Assembly: GCA_044224605.1 (NCBI GenBank) | Contig: JBGAKC010000024.1 | Location: 12,811-76,810 of the forward strand | Direction of reading: 5' to 3' | From: UBA7672 sp044224605 | GTDB lineage: Bacteria > Pseudomonadota > Alphaproteobacteria > Caulobacterales > Hyphomonadaceae | DNA: 64,000 bases | Shown: one piece after another, positions 26,103-34,630 of the stretch | Layout of the letters: every line of letters starts with the position of its first letter | Position numbering within the stretch: the first letter of the stretch is position 1 | Made by a program: the position numbers and the translations under genes | Notes under the pieces: model-generated | The model's database searches: none | Told to the model about the DNA's origin: nothing | The model's input: only the letters and a program-made list of their open reading frames with translations

Positions 26103-26696
26103 ATGCGCCTTCGTTCATTTCTTCCGAAGTCTCACGCTCGCAGCCTGATGCGGGACAAGCGCGGCGTCGCCGCGGCAGAGTTCGCGCTCATTGCGCCTGC
26201 GCTCATCTTTCTCGTGATGGGGGTGTTCGAGATGTCGTTCCGCTTCCGCGCGTCGGAAGAGGCAACGCGCTATGTCCACCAGGTCGCCGATCTCATCTCG
26301 CGCGAAACGGGGATGACCACCGCGCAGCTCACCGAGATCTACGATGCTTCGATCCACATGATGAAGCCGCTCGATACGGCGGAGAATCTCGACGTCGACG
26401 TCTCCTCGATCGCGTTTGTCAACGATACGGCCGATCCCCAGCTCAACTGGCGCCGCGTCGCCGGAACGCCAATTACGTTCAACCTTGAAGATGCCCGCGG
26501 CATGGGGATCAAGAACGAGACCGTGATCCGCGTCGGGATCCGTTATCATTATCAAAGCATACTTTCGAACCTCTTTGGCGGTTCGGTCGCCACGATGGAG
26601 CGGACGGCGTACGCGCGTCCGCGCGTCGAGCGCATCATTACGCTTGATGGTCAGGAATCTGACGGCGGCAATATTTCTTACTTTGGCGGGACTTGA
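26103..26696 (+). CDS. TadE/TadF-like pilus assembly protein
   Basis: A 197-residue TadE-family protein. The signature is RDKRGVAAAEFALIAPALIFLVMGVFEMSF: a Glu in the first turn of the single membrane helix. The periplasmic part contains ISRETGMTTAQLTEIYDASIHMM, typical of the second TadE-like protein of these operons. The start at 26103 is 2 bp after the preceding stop; coupling to tadE is likely, since no good ribosome site is seen. Confidence 0.86.
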   Translation: MRLRSFLPKSHARSLMRDKRGVAAAEFALIAPALIFLVMGVFEMSFRFRASEEATRYVHQVADLISRETGMTTAQLTEIYDASIHMMKPLDTAENLDVDVSSIAFVNDTADPQLNWRRVAGTPITFNLEDARGMGIKNETVIRVGIRYHYQSILSNLFGGSVATMERTAYARPRVERIITLDGQESDGGNISYFGGT

Positions 26697-26708
26697 TTTT
26701 GGAGGGTA

Positions 26709-26730
26709 GGGCGCGCCCCAAGGCGCGTCC
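26709..26730 (+). other. Intercistronic stem-loop before tadG
   Basis: GGGCGCGCC (26709-26717) and GGCGCGTCC (26722-26730) form a 9-bp stem, one pair G-U, with a CCAA loop. It ends 19 bp before the tadG start and has no T-run, so it more likely tunes mRNA stability or partial read-through. Confidence 0.45.
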
Positions 26731-26749
26731 TGGGAAAGGCAGAACGGCG

Positions 26750-29218
26750 ATGTTCGGGTCAATCAAGAAATTTGCGAAGGACCGCAAGGGCGCCTTCGCC
26801 ATGCAGTTCGCGCTGATGGCGATCCCGCTCACGGTGTGCACGGGTCTCGCGATCGACGGCGGCCGGGCGTTTCTCGCCCGGTTCGAACTGGCGTCCGCGC
26901 TCGATGCGGCCGCACTCGCGGTCGGCTCGACCTACAACGCAGGCGCCGATCTCGAGGCGATCGCCGAGAAGTTCGTCAACACAAACTTCCGCACCGAGCA
27001 CGATGATCCGATCGATGTTCAGCTTGTGACGACCGACACGTCGGTCACCGTCAAGGGCAAGGTGACGATCAACACCTATTTCATGCCGCTGGTCGGCCAG
27101 CCGCATGTGACGGTGGAAGCCGAAAGCGAAGTGCGCCGCGGCGGCAGCAACATCGAAGTCGCTATGGCCCTCGACATTACCGGCTCGATGGACGCCACGC
27201 GCATGCAGGGCCTCACTGACGCCGCCAAGATTCTCGTCGACGAGGTCGTGAACGTCCAGCAGACGCCTTACTTCTCGAAGGTCGCGATCGTTCCCTGGTC
27301 GGCCCAGGTCCATGTCGGCACGACACATGCGAACGCCAGCACGCCGGTCGAACTGCGCGGCACGCCCACGGGCTCGACGAGTGTCACGGCCGCCAACTGG
27401 CGCAAGACGGCCACCTCGACCAAGACCATTTCGCAAGCAGGTTGGCGGACAACCGCGACTGCGGGCGGCAAGTCGATCTCGGGCGTGTCGTGGAAGAACG
27501 GCAGCTCGTATTCGATCTCGGGCATCACGAAGACGAACTCCAACACCCGTATCCGTATCCAGACATCGTCCAACCCTGGCTATGCCAACGGCGACACGGT
27601 CTACATCACCGGCGCAAACGGCAGCTTCACGGGCCTCAATGGCAACATGTACAAGGTGGCGGACCGGACGACGACGTCGCCCTACTATTACTGGCTTCAG
27701 AACATCGGCACCTCGACCTACACGACGCCGCCCTCTGGCAGCTCGGCAGGCACAGCGGGCACGTCGCAGCGCTGCTATGATACGGCCTGCAACGTCGCCA
27801 TCACGACATCATCGAGCCACACGCTGTCTGTCGGCGATTACGCCCACATCACCGGCGTCAGCGGGTTCACGGCGGTCAACAACGCCAACGATGAAAGCTG
27901 GGTTGTCGCGGCGGTCCCGAGCACCACGATCTTCACGATCACGATGCCGAGCGTCCCTGGCCCCTCGCTCTCCCAGACCTATTCGTCCAGCTCGAGCGAC
28001 AAGGCGTCTGAGTGTCTTGTGTCAGACTGCCGTTACCGCGTCACGACATCGGCAGCCCACAGCCTCTCGGCCACTGACTACGTGTTCATCTGGGGCATGA
28101 CCGAAGGCAGCGGCACGACCTCGGCGATGACGGCAGCGAACGCATCGTCCACGATCGCCAGCCCTTCGGGTTCCGTGTTCTACCTTCCTGGCGAAGGTGT
28201 GACGTACAAAGACTGGTCGTCTGGCGGTTCGGTGGCGGCCTGCGCACTCGCAACCTGCAACACGCAGGTGACGATCACGGGCCAGACGTTCGCGGTCAAC
28301 GACTATGTCCGCATCGACAGCGCCACGGGCCTCACCGGCATCAACAACTGCACGTTGTCCACCTCCGGTCGGTGCTCTTCTGGCAGCATTCTCGCCTGGA
28401 AGGTCAGCGCTGTCAGCGGCGACGTCTATACGCTCGAAGATACGACGCCGGCGCTCTCGGGCATGTCGGGGACGTACGGCTCGAGCGGCGCGGCCCAGTG
28501 CACGACCTATGGCTGTAACCGGATGTACTTCCTCAACGCCAGCAACTCGCCGCGCCTCTACCAGCCCAGCAACTGCCTGGTCGAACGCTATGGCGCCGAG
28601 GCGTATACCGACGCCGACCCGTCAGCCGCGCCGCTTGGCATTCTCTATACGGGCGATGGGACGTGCGACACCGACAACTATGTGACGCCGCTTACGTCCA
28701 ACACGACGCGGCTTAACGCCTCGATCGATGCATTGAGCACGGGCGGCTCGACCGCCGGTCAGCTCGGCATCGCCTGGGCGTGGTATATGCTCTCGCCCAA
28801 CTTCGCGGATGTGTGGGACGTCGAAGCCGAGAACCAGCCCAAGTCCTATACGGCCTCGGAACTTGCGAAGATCGCCATCCTCATGACGGACGGTGAATTC
28901 AACTTCGCGACCTGCAACGGCGTCTCGAACGGCACGATCAACTCGAGCATCTGCGTTCCGGACGATGCAGGCGACAATACGGTGGGAAAACACTACGCCT
29001 TCAAGCAGGCCGAGAAGATCTGCGCTGCGATGAAGGCGCAGGACATAACGATCTACACCGTGGGCCTGCAGATCGACACATCGCTCTACAGCGACGACTT
29101 TCTGACCAAGTGCGCCACCAGCCCGGCGCACGCCTTCCTCGCCAACGACAACACCGAGCTGAAGGACGCTTTCGCAAAGATCGCGATCTCGATCTCCAAG
29201 TTGAGGATCGCCAGGTAA
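26750..29218 (+). CDS. TadG-like pilus assembly protein with VWA domain and inserted repeats
   Basis: An 822-residue TadG-type protein, about twice the usual length. An N-terminal membrane segment (AMQFALMAIPLTVCTGLAI, about 17-35) is followed by a von Willebrand A domain whose metal site starts DITGS at about 142-146. The domain is interrupted at about 210-600 by a Ser/Thr/Gly-rich region, then resumes at about 665 with LSTGGSTAGQLGIAWAWYML and MTDGEFN. The insert holds four imperfect modules of roughly 60 residues built on a TTSxxHxLSxGDYVxIxG pattern; three are preceded by Cys-x4-Cys pairs (CYDTAC, CLVSDC, CALATC). They resemble E1_FCCH-type repeats seen in phage proteins. It should be anchored in the inner membrane and extend through the periplasm. 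Confidence 0.85.
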   Translation: MFGSIKKFAKDRKGAFAMQFALMAIPLTVCTGLAIDGGRAFLARFELASALDAAALAVGSTYNAGADLEAIAEKFVNTNFRTEHDDPIDVQLVTTDTSVTVKGKVTINTYFMPLVGQPHVTVEAESEVRRGGSNIEVAMALDITGSMDATRMQGLTDAAKILVDEVVNVQQTPYFSKVAIVPWSAQVHVGTTHANASTPVELRGTPTGSTSVTAANWRKTATSTKTISQAGWRTTATAGGKSISGVSWKNGSSYSISGITKTNSNTRIRIQTSSNPGYANGDTVYITGANGSFTGLNGNMYKVADRTTTSPYYYWLQNIGTSTYTTPPSGSSAGTAGTSQRCYDTACNVAITTSSSHTLSVGDYAHITGVSGFTAVNNANDESWVVAAVPSTTIFTITMPSVPGPSLSQTYSSSSSDKASECLVSDCRYRVTTSAAHSLSATDYVFIWGMTEGSGTTSAMTAANASSTIASPSGSVFYLPGEGVTYKDWSSGGSVAACALATCNTQVTITGQTFAVNDYVRIDSATGLTGINNCTLSTSGRCSSGSILAWKVSAVSGDVYTLEDTTPALSGMSGTYGSSGAAQCTTYGCNRMYFLNASNSPRLYQPSNCLVERYGAEAYTDADPSAAPLGILYTGDGTCDTDNYVTPLTSNTTRLNASIDALSTGGSTAGQLGIAWAWYMLSPNFADVWDVEAENQPKSYTASELAKIAILMTDGEFNFATCNGVSNGTINSSICVPDDAGDNTVGKHYAFKQAEKICAAMKAQDITIYTVGLQIDTSLYSDDFLTKCATSPAHAFLANDNTELKDAFAKIAISISKLRIAR

Positions 29219-29283
29219 GGCCGGAATACCGGGTAACACCGGAACACGAAATAGCGCTCACGCTCCGGCGTGATCAGACCAAG

Positions 29284-29315
29284 GGCCGGGCTGGAAACAG
29301 TCCGGCCTCTCTTTT
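29284..29315 (+). terminator. Intrinsic terminator of the tad operon
   Basis: GGCCGGGCTG (29284-29293) pairs with CAGTCCGGCC (29298-29307), one G-U pair, closed by a GAAA tetraloop and followed by TCTCTTTT. Stop codon of the convergent corA gene lies at its T-run. Confidence 0.85.
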
Positions 29316-30303
29316 ATAGCCAGCCGCGCCGTTTGAAATAGAAATAGGGAAGAACGGCGGACAGGATCATCAGCCCGATCGCGAAGGGATAGCCGACCGC
29401 CCAGTGCAACTCGGGCATGAAGTCGAAGTTCATGCCATAGATCGAGGCGACCAGTGTGGGCGGCAGGAAGACCACGGCGGCTACCGAAAAGATCTTGATG
29501 ATCCCGTTCTGCTCGATGTTGATCATGCCCAGCGTCGCGTCGAGGAGGAAATTGACCTTCTGCGATTCGAATGTCGCATGATCCGACAGGGACTCGAGGT
29601 CACGTGCGAGTGTCTTAAGGCGGTCGATCACCTGCCTGTCGGCCTTGCGGTCAAGAAAAATGGTGAGGAAGAAGGCCGTCAGCCTTCGCATGCTGATCAG
29701 GCTGTCGCGAACGTTCGAGACAAGATCGCCCTTACGACCAATCTGGACGAGGACCTTCTGGAAATCCGTGCCGTTATAGCCCGCGGGCTTGCCCACAGCC
29801 TTGCTGCTGCCGTATCGGAAAATGTCCTTGGATAGCGCCTCGAGGTCATGAGCCGTGCGTTCCAGCACATCGGCAAGGCGTTCCACGTTGGCTTCCAGAA
29901 GGTTCGTAGCGATACCCGTCGCGCCGGGGCAGGTGATGCCGGCCCTCTGCCCTCGTGCGACGAAGGCGGTGAACGTCCTGGGATCCTCGTAGCGCACCGT
30001 GATCAGCTTGTCCTTCACAAGGATGAAGGTCATTGGCGAAACGATCACGTCGTCTGAGTCGGTGTGGGAAAGAACACTGGCGGTCATGAAAGTCGCGCCC
30101 GCCTCCTGATAGAGGCGGCTGGACAACTCGATTTCCTGCATTTCTTCGCGCGTCGGCACGTCGAGGCCGGCGAGGCGCTCAATGGATGCCTCTTCCTCGT
30201 TGCTCGGGCGCAGCAAATCGATCCAGACGGCATCTGCAAATCGATCCATGTCGCTGCCCAGCGGGGTCAGCTTTCCACAATTCAGACCGTAGCTGCTGAT
30301 CAT
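29314..30303 (-). CDS. corA: CorA magnesium/cobalt transporter
   Basis: A 329-residue CorA-family divalent cation channel of the inner membrane. The long cytoplasmic helical domain is followed by two C-terminal helices: AAVVFLPPTLVASIYGMNFDF carries the selectivity motif YGMN, and YPFAIGLMILSAVLPYFYF is the second. The MPEL loop between them and the basic C-terminal tail (KRRGWL) match the family. It mediates Mg2+ uptake, possibly Co2+ or Ni2+. No Mg-sensing leader is recognisable. Confidence 0.95.
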   Translation of the reverse strand: MISSYGLNCGKLTPLGSDMDRFADAVWIDLLRPSNEEEASIERLAGLDVPTREEMQEIELSSRLYQEAGATFMTASVLSHTDSDDVIVSPMTFILVKDKLITVRYEDPRTFTAFVARGQRAGITCPGATGIATNLLEANVERLADVLERTAHDLEALSKDIFRYGSSKAVGKPAGYNGTDFQKVLVQIGRKGDLVSNVRDSLISMRRLTAFFLTIFLDRKADRQVIDRLKTLARDLESLSDHATFESQKVNFLLDATLGMINIEQNGIIKIFSVAAVVFLPPTLVASIYGMNFDFMPELHWAVGYPFAIGLMILSAVLPYFYFKRRGWL

Positions 30304-30475
30304 GGGCCGTTCTCGTCAGCTGAAGACCCGGGACCCGGACCATGGATGTGGCGGGCCCGCGAATGAAGATTGGATGTCCGGCCCCCTTGATGGCGGCTGC
30401 CTAGTCCTTCAGACGACGCATTGCAACCCGTATCAACGTTGCTGGCTGTTCGAAGTCGATGGACAATCGAGCGTC

Positions 30476-31294
30476 CTAACCAGCAAGTCTCAGCTTGTCC
30501 GCCACGGCGCGGGCCGCCGGCGTGTCCATGGCGTTGAGTTCGCCAAAGCGCGAGAGCGCCCGCCGCCAGAGCCATTTGGCGTGGCTCGCGCGTCCCGCCG
30601 CTTCCGCATGATCGCCGGCGAGGCCCGTCAGCTCGGCCAGCGCGGCGCCCTGGGCGATTTCGCGTTCGGCGTTCAGCATGCGGTCAGCATCTTCCAGCCG
30701 TCCTTCGGCGATCGCTGCGCGGATCTCGGGGAACAGGCCCGGGGCCACCGCCGGCGCCGGAGGCGCGGCCTGCGCGTTCGGCGGCGGAGGCTCCGTCGCC
30801 TTTGGAATCGGCGCGAGTGTCGCCACGCTCGGGAACGGCGTCACCGCAGGCTGTGGGGGCGGCGTCGATGTCGCAACTGGTTTTGCCGCCGGGGGAGGGG
30901 GCGGCGGAGGAGCGGCGGCAACCGTTCGTACCGGCTCCGGCGCCGGAGCGGCAGGCGCTGGTGCGGTGGGGGCGGAAATGTCGCCCGCACGCCAGTCGCG
31001 ATCAGCCGCACGGCTGCGTTCGGAATAATAGGTTTCGGCGGCGCCCAGTGCTTCCTCGCGGTGGGCGGCTTCAGCCGCCAGCCGGGCCTTCCGGTTCGGG
31101 CGCGGATGCACGGCGCTCACGAGGAAAGTCAGGCCAGCTGCTGCGCAGAGCACGCCTGCGATCACCAGCCAGGGCATGCCCTCAGCGCCCGGAGGAAACA
31201 CGTTCATCGCCGCCGAGCGCTGGCTCCAGACGATATAGCCCCCGCCACCGGCCAGCAGCGCGCCCGCGAGGAACTGAACAATACGTACCAACAT
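30476..31294 (-). CDS. Membrane protein with Pro/Ala-rich linker, unknown
   Basis: A 272-residue protein with two N-terminal membrane helices (about 4-22 and 41-62), a cytoplasmic basic stretch, then a long low-complexity region of Pro/Ala (about 110-190, including a run of seven prolines). The C-terminal ~75 residues are helical and resemble two TPR-like helix pairs (IRAAIAEGRLEDADRMLNAE and ASHAKWLWRRALSRFGELNA). I do not recognise a family. The layout suggests a membrane-tethered scaffold. Confidence 0.65.
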   Translation of the reverse strand: MLVRIVQFLAGALLAGGGGYIVWSQRSAAMNVFPPGAEGMPWLVIAGVLCAAAGLTFLVSAVHPRPNRKARLAAEAAHREEALGAAETYYSERSRAADRDWRAGDISAPTAPAPAAPAPEPVRTVAAAPPPPPPPAAKPVATSTPPPQPAVTPFPSVATLAPIPKATEPPPPNAQAAPPAPAVAPGLFPEIRAAIAEGRLEDADRMLNAEREIAQGAALAELTGLAGDHAEAAGRASHAKWLWRRALSRFGELNAMDTPAARAVADKLRLAG

Positions 31295-31340
31295 TCGCTA
31301 CCCCAGGCGGGCCACGTGTCTTTGTTGAAGTTAGTCCCCG

Positions 31341-31385
31341 TCCGGCAGTCCCCTATCCGGCAGTCCCCTATCCGGCAGTCCCCTA
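31341..31385. repeat. Three exact copies of a 15-bp tandem repeat
   Basis: Unit TCCGGCAGTCCCCTA at 31341, 31356 and 31371, with a partly matching fourth unit after it. It lies just upstream of the start of the Pro-rich membrane protein gene. Confidence 0.9.
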
Positions 31386-31553
31386 TCAGGCAGCCAGGTC
31401 CAGCAGCCAGGTCCATCTGGCCTGCGGACGCCCGATGGCCAAGCCTTAGCCGCTTCCCCTGCAGCCTGAAACCATAAACACGCAGTAGGCGCGGTGCGGC
31501 CATTTCGCCCCGTTATGTGTGGCGTCCTGGGGTTTCCACTGGAGGAAAGGGCG

Positions 31554-31576
31554 CAACTGTACCGACGGTACAGTTG
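31554..31576. promoter_or_regulatory. 23-bp perfect palindrome, operator-like
   Basis: Arms CAACTGTACCG (31554-31564) and CGGTACAGTTG (31566-31576) around a single A. The inner 13 bp match a second palindrome at 37281-37293 except for the central base. Confidence 0.6.
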
Positions 31577-31587
31577 GATGCAGCCTG

Positions 31588-31605
31588 CTCTGCAATCCTG
31601 CAGAG
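31588..31605. repeat. Small inverted repeat
   Basis: CTCTGCA (31588-31594) and TGCAGAG (31599-31605) with a 4-nt loop, 11 bp after the large palindrome. It may be a second half of the same regulatory region. Confidence 0.45.
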
Positions 31606-31777
31606 CGTAACCTGCGCTACACGCGCAAGTCCCTGAAATCACGCCGTAAACGCGAACGGCAGCTGCTGCACCATGCGTCTGCTATCGGCAGCGCCGCCCG
31701 CTCCCTAAATCTCCCCGTACCGGCGCATGAGTCGTCGGACCAAGAAGACTTACAACAAGAAAGATACGAGCCCTCCC

Positions 31778-31903
31778 ATGACGACCTTCTTCAGGCGCCA
31801 CATCGCCACCGCAGCGCTGATCGTCGAGCTATCGACGCTGTCCGCTGTTCTTCTCTTCATGATCGCAGCCACGCTGAATGCTGCCTCATACACCTTCGTC
31901 TGA
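31778..31903 (+). CDS. Possible 41-aa single-pass membrane peptide
   Basis: A short frame starting at ATG 31778: a basic N terminus (MTTFFRRHIA) then one hydrophobic helix of about 28 residues ending ...NAASYTFV. The positive-inside arrangement and clean hydrophobic run look like a real small membrane protein, but AAGAAAGATACGAG is only a weak ribosome site and there is no known relative I can name. It is upstream of the TPR gene on the same strand. Confidence 0.4.
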   Translation: MTTFFRRHIATAALIVELSTLSAVLLFMIAATLNAASYTFV

Positions 31904-32004
31904 TCGCCGACGACACGATCAGGCAAGGCATGGCGGCGCCGGGGACGGACCCCACACCCCCGAAGCCGGCGTCGCCATGCGCCATTCTTCCTTGGACACA
32001 TGTC

Positions 32005-33357
32005 ATGCTGAACGACATCTATGGCTGCGCGCTTTCAACATCCTCCCGCCCGGCGGTGGACAGGTTCAACGTCGCGCTTCGCCTCATCCGCACCTATCAT
32101 GGCGATCCCATCGCCACGCTTGACGCCGCGATCGAGCATGATCCGCAATTCGGTCTCGCCTGGATCACGCGCGCCGTACTTCTCGCGCAGATGACCGACC
32201 GGCTTTTCGCCGAGGAAGTGACGCGCTCGCTGCGCGCCGCCGCGGCCTGCGATCTCGACGATCGCGAACGTAACCACATGGCCGGCGCGGTCGCCTGGGC
32301 CGAAGGGCGTTTCCATGACGGCACGATGATCTTTGCCCGTATCACGCAGGAACATCCTCGCGATCTGCTTGCCGTGCAGAACGCCCATGTCGGCTGCTTC
32401 TTCATCGGCGCCCAGTTCGAGCTGCGCGACATCCCGCTCGCCGCCCTGCGCGCTGCCCGCGAGGGCAGCGAGGGCCGCCACGCCCTGCTGGGCATGGCCG
32501 CTTTCGGTCTCGAGGAATGCGGCGACTACGCCCGCGCCGAAGCCCTTGGCCAGGAAGCGGTCGACCTCGAGCCGACAGACGCCTGGGCCGTGCATGCGGT
32601 GGCGCACGTCAATGAAATGCGCGGCGACATCCCCACGGGGCGCGACTGGCTGAACGACACATCGATGGGCTGGTCGGAGGATTCTGGCTTTTCCTACCAC
32701 AATTGGTGGCACCTCGCGCTCCTGCATCTGGATGCGCAGGATCCTAAGAGTGCATTGAAGCTCTATGACGAACGCATCCGTCCGCGTGACGAGGCGAATG
32801 TCGCTCTCGAAATGCTCGACGCTTCTGCGCTTCTCTGGCGGCTGCATCTCGACGGGATCGATGTCGGCGATCGCTTCCAGCGTCTTGCGCGCGCGTGGGA
32901 GGCAAAGGCCGAGGACGGCGTTCTCGCCTTCAACGACCTTCACGCGGTGATGGCCTTCCTCGGCGCCGGCCAGCCGATGCTCGCCGAACGCGCGCTCGCA
33001 GCCATGCGCCGCACGGCGCAGGGGCAGGGCGACAATGCCTGGATGACGCGCGAGATCGGTCTGCCGCTGGCCGAAGGCTTCATCGCCTTCGATGCAAAGC
33101 GGTATGCCGAGGCCATCGAGAAGATCGCCCGGGTTCGCGGCGTCGCCCAGCGTTTCGGCGGCAGTCATGCCCAGCGCGACGTGCTTTCGCTCACCGCGCT
33201 TCACGCCGCCATTCGCGGCAACATGCGCGCGACTGCGGAAGCCTTCGCGGCCGAGCGCGTGATGCACAAGCCGCATAGCCCCTGGGCCGCACGGCTTTCC
33301 CGTCACGCGAAAGCGATCGGCGGGGATGAAGCCATCCCGGCCGACCTTGGCCTGTGA
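32005..33357 (+). CDS. TPR repeat protein, TTC38-like
   Basis: A 450-residue, all-helical cytoplasmic protein of the tetratricopeptide-repeat-38 group. The start YGCALSTSSRPAVDRFNVALRLI and the centre TDAWAVHAVAHVNEMRGD, with SGFSYHNWWHLALLHLD after it, are typical blocks of that family. The frame is open upstream to 31519, but those residues lack any family likeness; the ATG at 32005 puts the conserved N terminus at residue 1. TTC38 proteins are of unknown function and may be protein scaffolds. Confidence 0.85.
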   Translation: MLNDIYGCALSTSSRPAVDRFNVALRLIRTYHGDPIATLDAAIEHDPQFGLAWITRAVLLAQMTDRLFAEEVTRSLRAAAACDLDDRERNHMAGAVAWAEGRFHDGTMIFARITQEHPRDLLAVQNAHVGCFFIGAQFELRDIPLAALRAAREGSEGRHALLGMAAFGLEECGDYARAEALGQEAVDLEPTDAWAVHAVAHVNEMRGDIPTGRDWLNDTSMGWSEDSGFSYHNWWHLALLHLDAQDPKSALKLYDERIRPRDEANVALEMLDASALLWRLHLDGIDVGDRFQRLARAWEAKAEDGVLAFNDLHAVMAFLGAGQPMLAERALAAMRRTAQGQGDNAWMTREIGLPLAEGFIAFDAKRYAEAIEKIARVRGVAQRFGGSHAQRDVLSLTALHAAIRGNMRATAEAFAAERVMHKPHSPWAARLSRHAKAIGGDEAIPADLGL

Positions 33358-33428
33358 ACGACCGAATAAAGCGAGGCAGGCAAGCAGGCGTCAGACCTGG
33401 ACCGTCCGCCTCGGGGGAAGAGCAACCT

Positions 33429-33465
33429 GCCGGGCTTCCGTGACCAGACACCACGGAAGCCCGGC
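33429..33465. terminator. Bidirectional hairpin terminator
   Basis: A perfect 14-bp stem, GCCGGGCTTCCGTG (33429-33442) with CACGGAAGCCCGGC (33452-33465), 9-nt loop, between the convergent TPR and ABC permease genes. T-runs are short on both sides. Confidence 0.75.
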
Positions 33466-33481
33466 GACTTTGCTCGTGAGA

Positions 33482-34630
33482 CTAATCCAGCGTTCGCCGG
33501 TAGCGCGCCATCGCCAGCGCCGTCACGATGCAGACGAAGATCCCAAGCGCCACATGGCTCGGCCACAGCGTCGCGAGACCTTCGCCCTTGAGCAGCGCGC
33601 CACGCACGACGCGCAGGAAGTGGGTGACCGGGATTGCCTGGCCGATCGCCTGCGCCCATTCCGGCATGCCACGGAAGGGGAACATGAAGCCCGACAGCAG
33701 GATTGAGGGCAGCATGTAGAAGAATGACATCTGCATCGCCTGCAGCTGCGTCCTGGCAACAGTCGAGATCAGGAAGCCGAGGGCGAGCGAGCCGGTGATG
33801 AAGAGAAGGACGCCCAGCCCGAGCGCCAACCATCCGCCGGCCATCGGCACGTGGAACAGGGCCGAGGCCATCACGAGGATGACGGCGGTCTGCATCAGTC
33901 CGACCATCACATAGGGCGCGAGCTTGCCGATCATCACCTCGATCGGCTGGGCCGGCGTCGCCAGCAGGCTCTCCATGGTGCCACGCTCTGTTTCGCGCGT
34001 CACCGACAGGGCCGTCATCATGACGAGCGTCATCGAGAGGATGATGCCCAGCAGTCCGGGCACGATGTTGTACGCCGTGATGCTTTCCGGATTGTACCGG
34101 CGATGCACCACCACCTCGAACGGGGCCGGCTTCGGCGCATGCGGGGCGAGGGCGCCGGTAAGGTCATTGCTCAGCGCCTGCATGGGCAGGGCGGCGGCCG
34201 CCGCCACCGCCGCGCCCGTCGCGGAAGGATCTGTCGCATCGGCCTCGAGCAGCACCTGCGCCCCATCGCCGCGCGCCACGCGCCGCGTGAAATCGCCGGG
34301 AATGGTCAGCGCGAACTGCACCTCGCCTTTGCGCACAAGCTCGTCGAGTTCCTCGACCGAGCGGGCTTCGTGCGTGATGTCGAAGAACCGGGTGTTGACG
34401 AACGCCGACAGGGTGGAGCGCGCGAACGTCGAATTGTCCTGGACCAGAACCGCGGTCGGCAGGTGGCGCGGCTCGTTATTGATCGCGTAGCCGAACAGCA
34501 GGAGCTGGACGACCGGGATCATCAGGATCATCGCATAGGTCAGCCGGTCGCGCGTCAGCTGCACGAACTCCTTGGCCAGCACGGCGAGGATGCGGGTCGG
34601 CCAGGAATTCTGTTTCGTTGCGGGCCTCAC
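33482..34630 (-). CDS. ABC-2 type transporter permease
   Basis: A 382-residue ABC-2 permease. The first helix (LTYAMILMIPVVQLLLFGYAI) is followed by a large extracytoplasmic domain, then five or six helices from about residue 180 including the typical SREFERGTMESLLATP-like segment (SVTRETERGTMESLLATPAQPIEV). It starts with GTG at 34630, overlapping the ATPase stop (GTGA). Only one permease is present, where the E. coli ybhGFSR-type systems have two, so it may work as a homodimer. Confidence 0.92.
   Translation of the reverse strand: MRPATKQNSWPTRILAVLAKEFVQLTRDRLTYAMILMIPVVQLLLFGYAINNEPRHLPTAVLVQDNSTFARSTLSAFVNTRFFDITHEARSVEELDELVRKGEVQFALTIPGDFTRRVARGDGAQVLLEADATDPSATGAAVAAAAALPMQALSNDLTGALAPHAPKPAPFEVVVHRRYNPESITAYNIVPGLLGIILSMTLVMMTALSVTRETERGTMESLLATPAQPIEVMIGKLAPYVMVGLMQTAVILVMASALFHVPMAGGWLALGLGVLLFITGSLALGFLISTVARTQLQAMQMSFFYMLPSILLSGFMFPFRGMPEWAQAIGQAIPVTHFLRVVRGALLKGEGLATLWPSHVALGIFVCIVTALAMARYRRTLD

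Larger units (their letters stand above)
31295..31777. other. Gene-free stretch rich in repeats
   Basis: Nearly 500 bp without a credible gene. It holds a 15-bp tandem repeat (31341-31385), a 23-bp palindrome (31554-31576) and a 7-bp-arm hairpin (31588-31605), each listed separately. Confidence 0.55.

Noticed and set aside
25588..29218. A full Tad pilus locus
   Set aside because: Only TadE, TadE-like and TadG proteins are here; corA follows a strong terminator and no ATPase, platform, secretin or Flp gene is present.
31519..32004. In-frame N-terminal extension of the TPR protein
   Set aside because: The 162 extra residues are low in family likeness and cross the palindromes; the conserved N terminus begins at 32005.
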